A stretch of 64,000 nucleotides of DNA from Clostridium sartagoforme (GCF_004794105.1 NZ_SRYR01000001.1:1426001-1490000), one strand, 5' to 3'. Counted from the stretch's first letter, positions 18,009-25,857 are shown. Program-made: numbers and translations. Notes: generated by a model not told the origin, from the sequence alone.

Positions 18009-18038
18009 TTAATGGAGTATATTTCTATACTCCATTAA
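18009..18038. promoter_or_regulatory. 13-bp palindrome upstream of the sigma/anti-sigma operon
   Basis: TTAATGGAGTATA-tttc-TATACTCCATTAA is perfectly symmetric and has no T tract on either side. It lies about 80 bp upstream of the sigma gene start, so it is more like an operator or RNA hairpin than a terminator. No bound protein is known. Confidence 0.4.
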
Positions 18039-18041
18039 CAC

Positions 18042-18223
18042 TTATCTAGAAAATAATATAATTCTCCGCTCTTTATTTAATGTTATATTAACATAAACTT
18101 CAATTTTATTCCATAATAACCTCTATTATCAATAAATATATCTACTAAAAGGTTCTACTGAAACAAATGATATAACATTAATACTTTATTATGTGATTTA
18201 TTATAATATTCATATCTTTGCAT
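18042..18223 (-). pseudogene. Possible decayed gene fragment
   Basis: Read on the minus strand from 18223, successive frames give MQRYEYYNKSHNKVL, then ISFVSVEPF, then VDIFIDNRGYYGIK, then IEVYVNITLNKERRIILFSR and a stop. The pieces are joined by small frame changes. The last two look strongly protein-like. Family unknown. In such AT-rich DNA the composite could be chance. Otherwise 17931-18447 holds only the palindrome at 18009 and a weak AAACTAT/ATAGTTT hairpin near 18300. Confidence 0.3.
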
Positions 18224-18447
18224 CTTAAACTTAACTTTCTGTTCTAAAGTCATCACTTAAATAAATTACTCTATCTAAATTAACCTAAAATAAAAAGCAA
18301 ACTATAGAATTGTATAGTTTTACTTCCCAAACTACAGCAATAAACTTTCTGCTAAGTTATATTTAAATAATTTCTTCTGGAATTATAATCCATAAATTAT
18401 GTATAATAAGATTATAAAGGTTTCAATAATTAAAATAGGAGGAATTT

Positions 18448-18897
18448 ATGAGGAGAATATTTTACGCTTTAATCTCTTTAACTATATTATTATTTGTTGG
18501 ATGCAATAGAACTCCAAAAGCATCTATTCCAGACTTAAAAATATCAACTAATGGTTCAGATATATTAGTTTCAAAAGGTAGTTATGAATGGAGTAATAAT
18601 GTTGGGCTCTTTACTAAAGAAACCATTAATGCTGATTCAGAAAGTCCAGAACAAATTGCAGAAACTATAGATGGTAATGAAGTAAACCCACAATCAGAGT
18701 TGACTTTAGATTTTTCAGAAAAACCAAATAATGTGAAAGTAATTGCTTGGGGCGATTCAAAAGATACCACCTATACTTATACTGATGACAAAATTATTGT
18801 TCCTAATGAAAAAGGTATTTACATCTACGAAGTCTTTGGTGAATGGAATCAAGGATATGTATCTTATACAATAAAAATAATAGTTACCAATGAATAA
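18448..18897 (+). CDS. Hypothetical lipoprotein, 149 aa
   Basis: Secreted lipoprotein of unknown function. The N-terminus MRRIFYALISLTILLFVGC is a lipoprotein signal with Cys19 as the lipidated residue. The mature part is hydrophilic and rich in beta strands (SDILVSKGSYEW, NVKVIAWGDSKDTTYTYTDD, KGIYIYEVFGEW...VSYTIKIIV). It ends in an Ig-like strand pattern without a recognisable named domain. The ATG at 18448 follows AGGAGG. It is a single gene in the accessory patch. It could be a secreted regulator or stress lipoprotein, but nothing specific supports that. Confidence 0.75.
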   Translation: MRRIFYALISLTILLFVGCNRTPKASIPDLKISTNGSDILVSKGSYEWSNNVGLFTKETINADSESPEQIAETIDGNEVNPQSELTLDFSEKPNNVKVIAWGDSKDTTYTYTDDKIIVPNEKGIYIYEVFGEWNQGYVSYTIKIIVTNE

Positions 18898-18928
18898 TCT
18901 TAATAAATTAATACCATAATTATATTTC

Positions 18929-18997
18929 AAAGTAGTTGATAAAATTTGATTCTTGAAAAGTGAATATCACTTAATTTACAAAATATATTATAATTAA
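18929..18997 (+). repeat. Accessory upstream module, copy 2
   Basis: Diverged copy of the module at 14858 and 19545: AAGTAGTTGATAAAATTTGATTC, TTGAAAAGTGAATATCACT, then TTTACAAAATATATTATAATTAA. It lies immediately upstream of the NUDIX gene and includes a -10-like TATAAT. Confidence 0.55.
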
Positions 18998-19037
18998 CTT
19001 ATAATTGTAACGAATTTCACATAAGGAGAACTGTTAA

Positions 19038-19502
19038 ATGTCAAATTATATAATGGATTTACGATCTATTGTTGGAAATAGACCATTATTACAGGTAGGA
19101 GCAAGTGTAATCGTAGAAGATTATAAAGGACGAATTCTTTTACAAAAAAGAAGCGATAACCATTGCTGGGGGTATTCAGGAGGTTCAGTTGAATTAGACG
19201 AAAAAGTTGAGGATACAGCTAAAAGGGAATTATATGAAGAAACTGGACTGACTGCAAATAGTTTAGAACTATTTGGTATATTTTCCGGAAAAGATACACA
19301 TTATGTTTATCCAAACGGGGATGAAGTATCTAATGTTGATATTGTTTATATATGTAAAGATTATTCAGGTAAATTAAAGATGCAAGAAGATGAAGTTGAG
19401 CAGTTAAAGTTTTTCGCTATCGAAGAAATACCAAAGGAAATTTCACCTCCATTAAAGATAGCATTAAATAAATGGGTTGATGGAAAAATAAAAAAACAAT
19501 AA
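19038..19502 (+). CDS. NUDIX hydrolase
   Basis: 154-residue NUDIX-family pyrophosphohydrolase. The Nudix box is complete, reading G-x5-E-x7-REL-x-EE-x-GL in GGSVELDEKVEDTAKRELYEETGL (given in two parts: GGSVELDEKVEDTAK and RELYEETGL). The REL/EE residues bind the catalytic metal ions. The family cleaves nucleoside diphosphates linked to other moieties; the exact substrate cannot be read from the sequence. The ATG at 19038 follows AAGGAGAAC. It is bracketed by direct copies of the accessory module (18929 and 19545). Confidence 0.93.
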   Translation: MSNYIMDLRSIVGNRPLLQVGASVIVEDYKGRILLQKRSDNHCWGYSGGSVELDEKVEDTAKRELYEETGLTANSLELFGIFSGKDTHYVYPNGDEVSNVDIVYICKDYSGKLKMQEDEVEQLKFFAIEEIPKEISPPLKIALNKWVDGKIKKQ

Positions 19503-19544
19503 AATTTAGTTTTTCTAGTATATTTATAGAAATAATTTGAATTT

Positions 19545-19620
19545 ATTGCGAACTAATTAGGAAAGTTTATTCTTTGAAAATTGAATAGTGCGGTATTTAC
19601 CAAAATATGTTATAATAAAT
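19545..19620 (+). repeat. Accessory upstream module, copy 3
   Basis: Close match to copy 1: ATTGCGAACTAATTA, TTCTTTGAAAATTGAATAGTG, CGGTATTTAC, AAAATATGTTATAATAA. It is followed 33 bp later by a truncated frame (ATG 19653 to TAA 19709, 18 codons: MLINSIIPFEYTKFKGCK) behind GAGGTAG. This may be the stub of a lost gene. Confidence 0.65.
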
Positions 19621-19767
19621 TCATAATAGTATTATTGTACGAGGTAGATTATATGTTAATTAACAGCATAATACCATTTGAATATACTAAATTTAAAGGC
19701 TGCAAATAAATGGAGTTTTTATTAATAAACAATAAGGAATTATTTTAATATTATAATGTGGTAAAAA

Positions 19768-19802
19768 ATATAATATAATATAATATAATATAATATAATA
19801 TT
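19768..19802 (+). repeat. Pentanucleotide microsatellite (TAATA)n
   Basis: Six exact TAATA units (19771-19800) with a partial unit before them, ending about ten bases before the AGGAGGG ribosome binding site of the LURP-one-like gene. Overlapping TATAAT words make it a possible length-variable promoter spacer. Confidence 0.8.
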
Positions 19803-19825
19803 GTATAAATACAGGAGGGTTTTAA

Positions 19826-20296
19826 ATGGTAAAAATATTAAATATGAGAGTTTCTACAAAACTAAAGGTAATAAAGATAACAGATGAAAATGGAGAAGAA
19901 ATTATTACTTTTAAGAAATCAATAGCATTACCTACAAGATCACGCTATTCCATTATTAATGCTAACAATGAAAATATAGGAACTATAGAAAAAATGAGAT
20001 ATAATTTTGGTTTAGTTGATTTGCCACAAATAGATATTTCAGTAAATAATAATGAAATCAGAATCAAAAGAGATATGAAAGAGTTTAAAGAATTTTACGA
20101 GATTATGGGAAGTGACTTTTCAATTGTTGGTAATTTGTTTGGCCCACACTTTATTATCAATAAAAATGAAAAAGCAGTAGCATCAGTTACTATAGAAAAA
20201 GAAGAAATAGGAAGAAGCTATTTAGCTGATATTATTGATAAATCAAATGAAGAGCAGGTTATATGTATTTTATTTGCGTTAAGTTGGATTATGTAA
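19826..20296 (+). CDS. LURP-one-like (YxjI-type) protein
   Basis: 156 residues with the beta-rich pattern of LURP-one-related/YxjI proteins (Tubby-like fold). Visible elements are VSTKLKVIKITDENGEEII, KKSIALPTRSRYSIINANNENIGTI, an EFYEIMGSDFSIVGNLFGPHF strand pair, and the end helix EEQVICILFALSWIM. Family members are cytoplasmic or membrane-associated proteins of unresolved function in bacteria. The ATG at 19826 follows AGGAGGG, just downstream of a TAATA microsatellite. The gene lies between module copy 3 and an inverted partial copy (20367-20422). The family call is moderately sure. Confidence 0.65.
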   Translation: MVKILNMRVSTKLKVIKITDENGEEIITFKKSIALPTRSRYSIINANNENIGTIEKMRYNFGLVDLPQIDISVNNNEIRIKRDMKEFKEFYEIMGSDFSIVGNLFGPHFIINKNEKAVASVTIEKEEIGRSYLADIIDKSNEEQVICILFALSWIM

Positions 20297-20366
20297 GAAG
20301 AAAATCACAAAGTACCTATTTAATACCACCACATAACTATGATGAAAAATTAAATATTAATCATTT

Positions 20367-20422
20367 AAAATACCGTATTATTCAAAATGAATGTGTGGTA
20401 TTTTTTAGTTCGCAATTCAAAT
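20367..20422 (-). repeat. Inverted partial copy of the accessory module
   Basis: On the minus strand it reads ATTTGAATTGCGAACTAA, then TTTTGAATAATACGGTATTTT. This matches the left part of copy 3 (AATTTGAATTTATTGCGAACTAA, then TTGAATAGTGCGGTATTTA). With 19545-19620 it brackets the LURP-one-like gene. It also provides the right arm of a terminator (AATACCAC at 20327, GTGGTATT near 20396). Confidence 0.55.
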
Positions 20423-20424
20423 AT

Positions 20425-20784
20425 TATGCGTAAACCAAATTGGAGCTTGCGAGGTCGCATAATCATATAACCATAGATGATATTTCTATTAAACTATGCT
20501 TGCATAGTTTTTTCCTTCAGTGTCCGCCGCGTTTATCTTAAGATTTAATATTAGTTATAGAACTCTATACATATTGTGTGAAAGCTGACTTGGAGCTTGC
20601 AAGGTCAGCATAATCCCATAACTCAAAATAATACTTCTGTTAAACTATGCCCGCATAGTTTTTTCCTTCCGTGTCCGACCTTTATCTTAAGATTTTATAT
20701 TAGTTATAGAACTCTATACATATTGTGTGAAAGCTGACTTGGAGCTTGCGACGGATGCTGAGCACAATATGTATAGAGTTCTAT
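20425..20784. repeat. Tandem ~150-bp repeats with internal hairpins
   Basis: Two full units and a partial third; the marker TTGGAGCTTGC recurs at 20440, 20590 and 20739. Each full unit has a hairpin AAACTATGC-nn-GCATAGTTTTTT (about 20490 and 20642), a GTGTCCG block, TTTATCTTAAGATTT, and a 22-nt word ATAGAACTCTATACATATTG(TG) at 20557 and 20706. The last word is inverted at 20763-20784, forming a perfect 22-bp stem just past the end of the SDR gene. Confidence 0.85.
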
Positions 20785-20798
20785 TGTTTAATATAATC

Positions 20799-21542
20799 TT
20801 AAAGCATAGCTCCGTCGATTTTTAGGATCTGTCCGTTTATATAAGTACATTTTTCACTACATAAAAATAATACTAATTCCGCAACTTCCTTAGGATCTCC
20901 GAATCTTCCTACTGGAATTTCATTTTCTAACTCTTCTCTTTCTTCAGGAGACAAAAATGAATTCATTTCTGTATCTATTACTCCAGGAGCAATTCCATTA
21001 ACTCTTATTCCCATAGGTGCTAATTCCTTAGCTAATGACTTTGTAAATAAATTTATAGCTCCCTTTGTGCTTGAATATAATACTTCGCAAGAAGCTCCAG
21101 ATTCACCCCATATAGATGAAATATTAATAATATTACCAGTACCTCGATTTATCATATGAGGTATAACTTCTTTACTTAAGTACATAGCTCCAAATACATT
21201 AATTCCAAATATATTTTCAATATTTCTACTTGAAAAGTCCATAAATAATCCTCTGAAGGAAACAGCTGCATTATTAATTAATATATCAATCTTACCAAAA
21301 GTTTTTATTATATAATCTATCATTTCCTTGCAAAAATCATAGTTAGATATATCTCCTTTATAAAGCTTAGCATAGCCACCTAACTCTTGAACTTCTTTAT
21401 ATGTTTCTTCTGCTGATATATCATCCTTTGAATAATTAATTATTACTGTAGCACCTTCTTTAATTAACTCTAATGCAATTGCCTTTCCAATCCCTCTAGT
21501 ACCACCAGTTACTAAAGCAATTTTTCCTTGTAAACTTACCAT
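20799..21542 (-). CDS. SDR oxidoreductase, probable EF-P 5-aminopentanone reductase
   Basis: Classical short-chain dehydrogenase of 247 residues. It has the NAD(P) loop TGGTRGIG (12-19), NNAA at 90-93, and the catalytic Ser142/143, Tyr156 and Lys160. It ends with the FLCSE...YINGQILKIDGAML pattern of FabG-like enzymes. The stretch SSIWGESGASCEVLYSSTKGA is characteristic of YmfI-type proteins, which in Bacillus reduce the 5-aminopentanone modification on elongation factor P. A generic 3-oxoacyl-ACP reductase is the alternative; no fatty-acid genes are nearby. The ATG at 21542 follows AAGGAGAAG. The stop is followed by a 22-bp inverted repeat. Confidence 0.88.
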   Translation of the reverse strand: MVSLQGKIALVTGGTRGIGKAIALELIKEGATVIINYSKDDISAEETYKEVQELGGYAKLYKGDISNYDFCKEMIDYIIKTFGKIDILINNAAVSFRGLFMDFSSRNIENIFGINVFGAMYLSKEVIPHMINRGTGNIINISSIWGESGASCEVLYSSTKGAINLFTKSLAKELAPMGIRVNGIAPGVIDTEMNSFLSPEEREELENEIPVGRFGDPKEVAELVLFLCSEKCTYINGQILKIDGAML

Positions 21543-21618
21543 TTTCTTCTCCTTAACTTTTTATTCCTTAGTAAATTATAAAAGTTTCCTCTTTATAATT
21601 TTCCTTCTTTAGTTTTAG

Positions 21619-21725
21619 GATATAAATCTTATATGCCAGTCACATAAATAGCCCAAATTAATTTATTTTCAAAACTCCTTAGGGAGTTTTTTCATTGTGC
21701 GACAGCACCATATAAGACTTATATC
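21619..21725. repeat. Hairpin-enclosed repeat, copy 2, with embedded terminator
   Basis: 17-bp arms GATATAAATCTTATATG (21619-21635) and CATATAAGACTTATATC (21709-21725) enclose the core shared with 14153-14216, including the identical 24 bp at 21688-21711. Inside lies a terminator AAAACTCC-ttag-GGAGTTTT (21671-21690) absent from copy 1. It lies downstream of the dipeptidase gene. Confidence 0.7.
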
Positions 21726-21729
21726 ATTT

Positions 21730-22662
21730 TTATAACCATTCTTTAAGTACTCTTTTTACATTTCCATAATAAATTTTATCTATTTCAGTATTTGTAAATC
21801 CTTCCTTAATTAATGAATCTCTAAGTTTGCCTATTTCAGCAATATTTTTTATTTCAACTTCATTTTCAATTCCATCAAAATCAGTTCCTAATGCTAGTAC
21901 ATCAACACCCCCAATATTTTTTATATGCTTTAAATGAGCTATCATTGAACTAATTGTTGGCACTTTTTCACTTCCAAGGAAAGGTCCACAGAAATTTAGC
22001 CCCATAACTCCACCCTTATTAGCAAGCTTAACTATCATATCATCGGTTAAATTTCTTGAATGATCAGTTATTTCTCTTGCATTTGAATGTGTTGCAATAA
22101 ATGGTTTTTTGCAAATATTAACCAAATCATAAAATCCACCATCAGATAAGTGAGAACAATCTGGAATTATTCCAACCCTCTCCATTTCTAATACTATTTC
22201 CTTACCTCTTTCAGTTAATCCCTTATCTTTATATTTATAGCCTACATTAGGATAGCCTATACTATTTTTAAAGTTCCATGTTAAAGTAATAAACCTTATT
22301 CCCATATCATAAAGCTCTTGTACTCTTTCTACCTTACCTTCAAGAACTTCACCTTCTTCAATTGATAAAAAGGCTCCTATTTTTCCTAAGCTATTAACCT
22401 CTTCCAATTCTTTTAAATTTCTAACTAATTCTATGCTATCTTCATTTTCCTTTAATTCCTTTGTAAAATTATTATACATCTTTATAAATTCTTCATAAGG
22501 ATTTTTAACTAAATCTAGCTCTATGAAATGTGCAAATACTTGTGCTAAAGCTTTTCCTTCTTTTAACTTCTTTATATCTACCTTACATATACTTTCTCTT
22601 AATTTTAAGTTTTCATATAAAAGTCTACTAGCTGTGTCACAATGTAAATCTATTGAATTCAT
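21730..22662 (-). CDS. Membrane-dipeptidase family (M19) peptidase
   Basis: 310-residue zinc dipeptidase of the renal dipeptidase family. Metal-binding residues are in DLHCD near the N-terminus, Glu in LSIEEGE, His in the DCSHLS and ATHSNAR motifs, and Asp in LGTDFDG. It probably hydrolyses dipeptides, possibly with D-residues, in the cytoplasm; there is no signal peptide. The start is the ATG at 22662, one base after the stop of the metallophosphoesterase gene, whose last codons (AAGGGGAT) serve as its ribosome binding site. The two form a tight operon. Confidence 0.92.
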   Translation of the reverse strand: MNSIDLHCDTASRLLYENLKLRESICKVDIKKLKEGKALAQVFAHFIELDLVKNPYEEFIKMYNNFTKELKENEDSIELVRNLKELEEVNSLGKIGAFLSIEEGEVLEGKVERVQELYDMGIRFITLTWNFKNSIGYPNVGYKYKDKGLTERGKEIVLEMERVGIIPDCSHLSDGGFYDLVNICKKPFIATHSNAREITDHSRNLTDDMIVKLANKGGVMGLNFCGPFLGSEKVPTISSMIAHLKHIKNIGGVDVLALGTDFDGIENEVEIKNIAEIGKLRDSLIKEGFTNTEIDKIYYGNVKRVLKEWL

Positions 22663-22663
22663 T

Positions 22664-23620
22664 TTAATCCCCTTTTCTTTTTTTAGTTTTTTCATCTTCT
22701 ATCATTCTAATTCTTTCTTGTCTTGCCCATAATAAATACTCTTCTATATTTCTAGGACCAGTAATGATCTTTCGTCTTACCCATAAAACACCTGATTCTT
22801 GAGCTTCTATATTCCATTTAACTAAAGAGATCCTTCCACCTTCAATTTCAATTGCAGTAATAGCATAAGGTAAAACTGCACATCCATCGTTAAAGTAAGG
22901 CGGCTCTTTACATTCAGGCATTCTACTATTATGAGTATGTCCACACAATATCATCTTACCATTATCTTTAGCCCACTTTTCTAATCTTTTATCTACTTTA
23001 TTTCCCTTTTTATTATTTTTAGCTGGACTTGAAGGATCTCTAAAACCTGCAATTCCATTTAAAAACTTCCATGGATATCTAACTAAGAATCTAGAAATCA
23101 TCCAATACCTATAATTAAATTCATCAGCTTGATGACCATGGGTTACTAAAAACTTTTCATTTATTGGAGTATATTTAAAATTTATACCTTCATAAAAATT
23201 TAAATCCTTTATAAACTTTAAAAAATTATGACCATAATTATTGCCTATCTTTTTTAAAGCTCTATATTGTGAAATATAAAAATTTTCCCTACTTTTTATT
23301 ATATCATGATTACCATAAATTATATAAAGTCTATTTTCTTCTTTATACTTGTTTAACACCTTAAAAACATCATTATATATATAAGCTATATCTGTACAAT
23401 TAATATTTTTCCAAAGTTCATCCCCATCTCCTACTTCTACATAAGTAAAGCCCTTTTTATAATAATAAGATAAAGCTGCCTTATATATATTCTTATTTGG
23501 TAGAAATGAATCATAAAAAGTCCCATCTCCTCTATGAATATCAGATATAAATACTATATTATCTCCATTATCAAATTTAACTTCTTTTGAATTTTCATAA
23601 AGATAATTAAATCGCTTCAT
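22664..23620 (-). CDS. Calcineurin-like metallophosphoesterase
   Basis: 318-residue metallophosphoesterase with all five signature blocks: FISDIHRGDG, VEVGDGDELW, IYGNHD, VTHGHQADE and LCGHTHNSR. These Asp, His and Asn residues form the two-metal centre that hydrolyses phosphomono- or diesters. The substrate is not predictable. There is no signal peptide. The ATG at 23620 follows an AGGGGAAT site. It is the first gene of a two-gene unit with the M19 dipeptidase. Confidence 0.92.
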   Translation of the reverse strand: MKRFNYLYENSKEVKFDNGDNIVFISDIHRGDGTFYDSFLPNKNIYKAALSYYYKKGFTYVEVGDGDELWKNINCTDIAYIYNDVFKVLNKYKEENRLYIIYGNHDIIKSRENFYISQYRALKKIGNNYGHNFLKFIKDLNFYEGINFKYTPINEKFLVTHGHQADEFNYRYWMISRFLVRYPWKFLNGIAGFRDPSSPAKNNKKGNKVDKRLEKWAKDNGKMILCGHTHNSRMPECKEPPYFNDGCAVLPYAITAIEIEGGRISLVKWNIEAQESGVLWVRRKIITGPRNIEEYLLWARQERIRMIEDEKTKKRKGD

Positions 23621-23771
23621 TAATATTCCCCTAAAATTAATTATAAATATTATATGTTTAAATTACAAATTTGCTAAAAGTATCCTAGTTATTTAATTTA
23701 AAGATACATATAAATTTTGTTTTTTAGTACAAACTACATATATAGTCTACTTTGAAAGGAGAAGAAAGAAT

Positions 23772-24917
23772 TTGAAGCTAAAATTTAATAAACTTATTCT
23801 TATATCCTTATTAGTTTTCAATTTGATACCTTATTTTAAAGTTAAAGCTGATAAAGAAGATTTTGATTTATATAATGAAGAAATTCAATCCTCAAGCTTA
23901 ATAGATACCTCTTCTGAAGAGATAAAGAGAGAGTTTAAAGTCTTAATAGAAGATTTGTTTACAAAGAGAAATACTGCTATAGTTTCAGCTGATTCAGAGC
24001 TTCTTAAGGAATTTTATGATTTGAAAATAAAAGTTAGCTTATGGGCTTATGAAAGTGAAGCCAAGAAAACCCAATACTTAATTAATTGGTCAGAAAAACA
24101 ATCTGTTAAATTTAAGGATTTAAAATCTATTGTACGAATAAGAAAAGTAGCAGAAAAAGAACCTGGCCTCTATGGAATAATTTGTGATGTTGCTACAGAT
24201 TTCAATTATTATTATGTAGATAGCCCTGAAACTATAAATCACTTTAGGCTTGGTACTAATCATTATTTGAATTTAAGAAAACAAGATGATCGATATATAA
24301 TAACTAAAGAATGGTACACTGATCCTTTTGCTGATTCTCTAGATTTAAATAATATAAAGTCTGATGAAATTAAAAGTTACATCCTAAGCCAAACTGCTCC
24401 TGAATATACTCCTTCAGAAAAAATTCAAAAGGCAATAGAGTATGCTCATAAGTATTGTGGTGTTTCTGAAGATGAAGAATTCACCTTTAAGTATAATCCT
24501 GGCTACAAAGATCATAATCCCGATGGTGGTGATTGTGCTAATTTTGCTTCCCAAATCTTATTTGAAGGTGGTGGTTTTAAAAAGAATGGAACCTGGAATT
24601 ATGCTGGTAAGGAAGGTACTAAAGCTTGGCTTAATGCTCAAGGCTTTAAAAATTATATGGTTTCAAGCGGTAGAGCTTCTTATATTGCAAAAGGTAGTTA
24701 TCAAAACATATACAAAGCAGCCTTTAACTTAATACCTGGTGACTTTGTAGCATATGAAAAGAAAGGTAGAATAACTCATGTATCAACAGTAACTGGCTTT
24801 GATTCTAAAGGTTATCCTTTAGTAACATGCCATAATACAAATAGATTATTAGTTCCATATGATTTAGGATGGAGTAATGATAATATCAAATTTCACCTAA
24901 TCCATGTACATTATTAA
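23772..24917 (+). CDS. Secreted protein with C-terminal amidase-like (Amidase_6) domain
   Basis: 381 residues: a signal peptide (LKFNKLILISLLVFNLIPYF, then KVKA), a middle region of about 190 residues that resembles a delivery/NTF2-like fold, and a C-terminal cysteine amidase-like domain. The domain has GGDCANFASQILFEGG (probable nucleophile Cys), RITHVSTVTGF (His) and CHNTNRLLVPYDLG. Such domains are found in spore or wall-associated proteins; the cleaved bond is unknown. It starts at TTG 23772 with AAAGGAG about 11 bases upstream. It converges with the N-acetylmuramoyl-alanine amidase gene. Confidence 0.85.
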   Translation: MKLKFNKLILISLLVFNLIPYFKVKADKEDFDLYNEEIQSSSLIDTSSEEIKREFKVLIEDLFTKRNTAIVSADSELLKEFYDLKIKVSLWAYESEAKKTQYLINWSEKQSVKFKDLKSIVRIRKVAEKEPGLYGIICDVATDFNYYYVDSPETINHFRLGTNHYLNLRKQDDRYIITKEWYTDPFADSLDLNNIKSDEIKSYILSQTAPEYTPSEKIQKAIEYAHKYCGVSEDEEFTFKYNPGYKDHNPDGGDCANFASQILFEGGGFKKNGTWNYAGKEGTKAWLNAQGFKNYMVSSGRASYIAKGSYQNIYKAAFNLIPGDFVAYEKKGRITHVSTVTGFDSKGYPLVTCHNTNRLLVPYDLGWSNDNIKFHLIHVHY

Positions 24918-24942
24918 AAAGTTAAATATTAAAGTAATTTTA

Positions 24943-24986
24943 AGGGCTATTGCTAGTGGAAATTAATTTCCACTAGCAATAGCCCT
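24943..24986. terminator. 44-bp perfect palindromic bidirectional terminator
   Basis: AGGGCTATTGCTAGTGGAAATT is followed without spacer by its exact complement, between convergent genes. A second hairpin GGCTAT-gccctagct-ATAGCC at 25039-25059 follows. Confidence 0.85.
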
Positions 24987-25107
24987 ATTTCTTATTTACC
25001 TTATTTTTAATAAATCTTATAAATTACAAGACTAAAAAGGCTATGCCCTAGCTATAGCCCTAGACTAATCAAATTTTATAATTTAAAATAAGTTTTCTCT
25101 TTTATTA

Positions 25108-25845
25108 TTAATTCTTTAATCCCTTTATACCATCTTTATATTGATCTATAGAGTCTGCTACTATACTCATAAGCTTTCTTTGATAGTTTTGGTCACATAA
25201 CATAGCATCTTCACAACTATTGCTCATAAATCCCATTTCAAATATTACTACTGGAACTCTTGACCAGTTAAAGCCTGTAATATCATTTCTCTCAAATATT
25301 CCATTAACCTTAACTCCATTATCTTTTAGGTTAGACTTTAATATTTCAGCGTACTTATTACTTTCATCAAAAATATCTTTTGTGCTTCCCTTGCTAGATG
25401 GAACTAAAAGAGTTGCACCTGTTTTACTATTGTCTTTTAAACTATCACAATGAATTCTAATTGTCATATCTGCTTTTGATTTATTAGCTATTTCAGCTCT
25501 CTCTGCATTACTTATATTTACATCATGCTCTTCCCTAGTCATAATTACAGTGTAGCCTTTTTCTACAAGTAAGTCTTTTAATATAGCTGCTGCTTCTAAA
25601 TTAACTACATATTCAGGTTTCTTTGTTGAAATACCTTCAGTACCTTGAGAAACTCTGGGCTTTTTATTACTAGAATTTGGTGAAACATTCTCAAGCTTAC
25701 TATCACCTTTCTTCTGGTGTCCAGCATCAATACATATAACTAATTTTTTATTTTCCTCTTCTGTAAAAGCTTTTGGATTTAAAGCTAAGCTATTAAAAGA
25801 AATAATGGAAACTATTAATATACTAATAAAGTTTTTCTTTTTCAT
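25108..25845 (-). CDS. Secreted N-acetylmuramoyl-L-alanine amidase (Amidase_3)
   Basis: 245-residue zinc amidase that cleaves the bond between N-acetylmuramic acid and L-alanine in peptidoglycan. After a signal peptide (residues 1-27, ending ALNPKAF) it shows the zinc ligands in IDAGH and VNLEAA, His in IRIHCD, and catalytic Glu in VIFEMGFMSN. The size and single domain resemble CwlD-type enzymes of spore cortex maturation, but a vegetative role is equally possible. The ATG at 25845 follows TAGGAGGAAAA. Repeat copy C lies directly upstream and would be part of its leader. Confidence 0.93.
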   Translation of the reverse strand: MKKKNFISILIVSIISFNSLALNPKAFTEEENKKLVICIDAGHQKKGDSKLENVSPNSSNKKPRVSQGTEGISTKKPEYVVNLEAAAILKDLLVEKGYTVIMTREEHDVNISNAERAEIANKSKADMTIRIHCDSLKDNSKTGATLLVPSSKGSTKDIFDESNKYAEILKSNLKDNGVKVNGIFERNDITGFNWSRVPVVIFEMGFMSNSCEDAMLCDQNYQRKLMSIVADSIDQYKDGIKGLKN

Positions 25846-25857
25846 TTTTCCTCCTAA

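Noticed and set aside
20425-20784. CRISPR-like regularly spaced repeats
   Set aside because: The period is 150 bp, the whole unit is repeated rather than a short repeat with unique spacers, and no cas gene is present.
14800-20800. Integrated mobile element or prophage
   Set aside because: No integrase, transposase, recombinase, capsid or replication gene and no clear attachment repeat; only short repeats and single accessory genes are visible.
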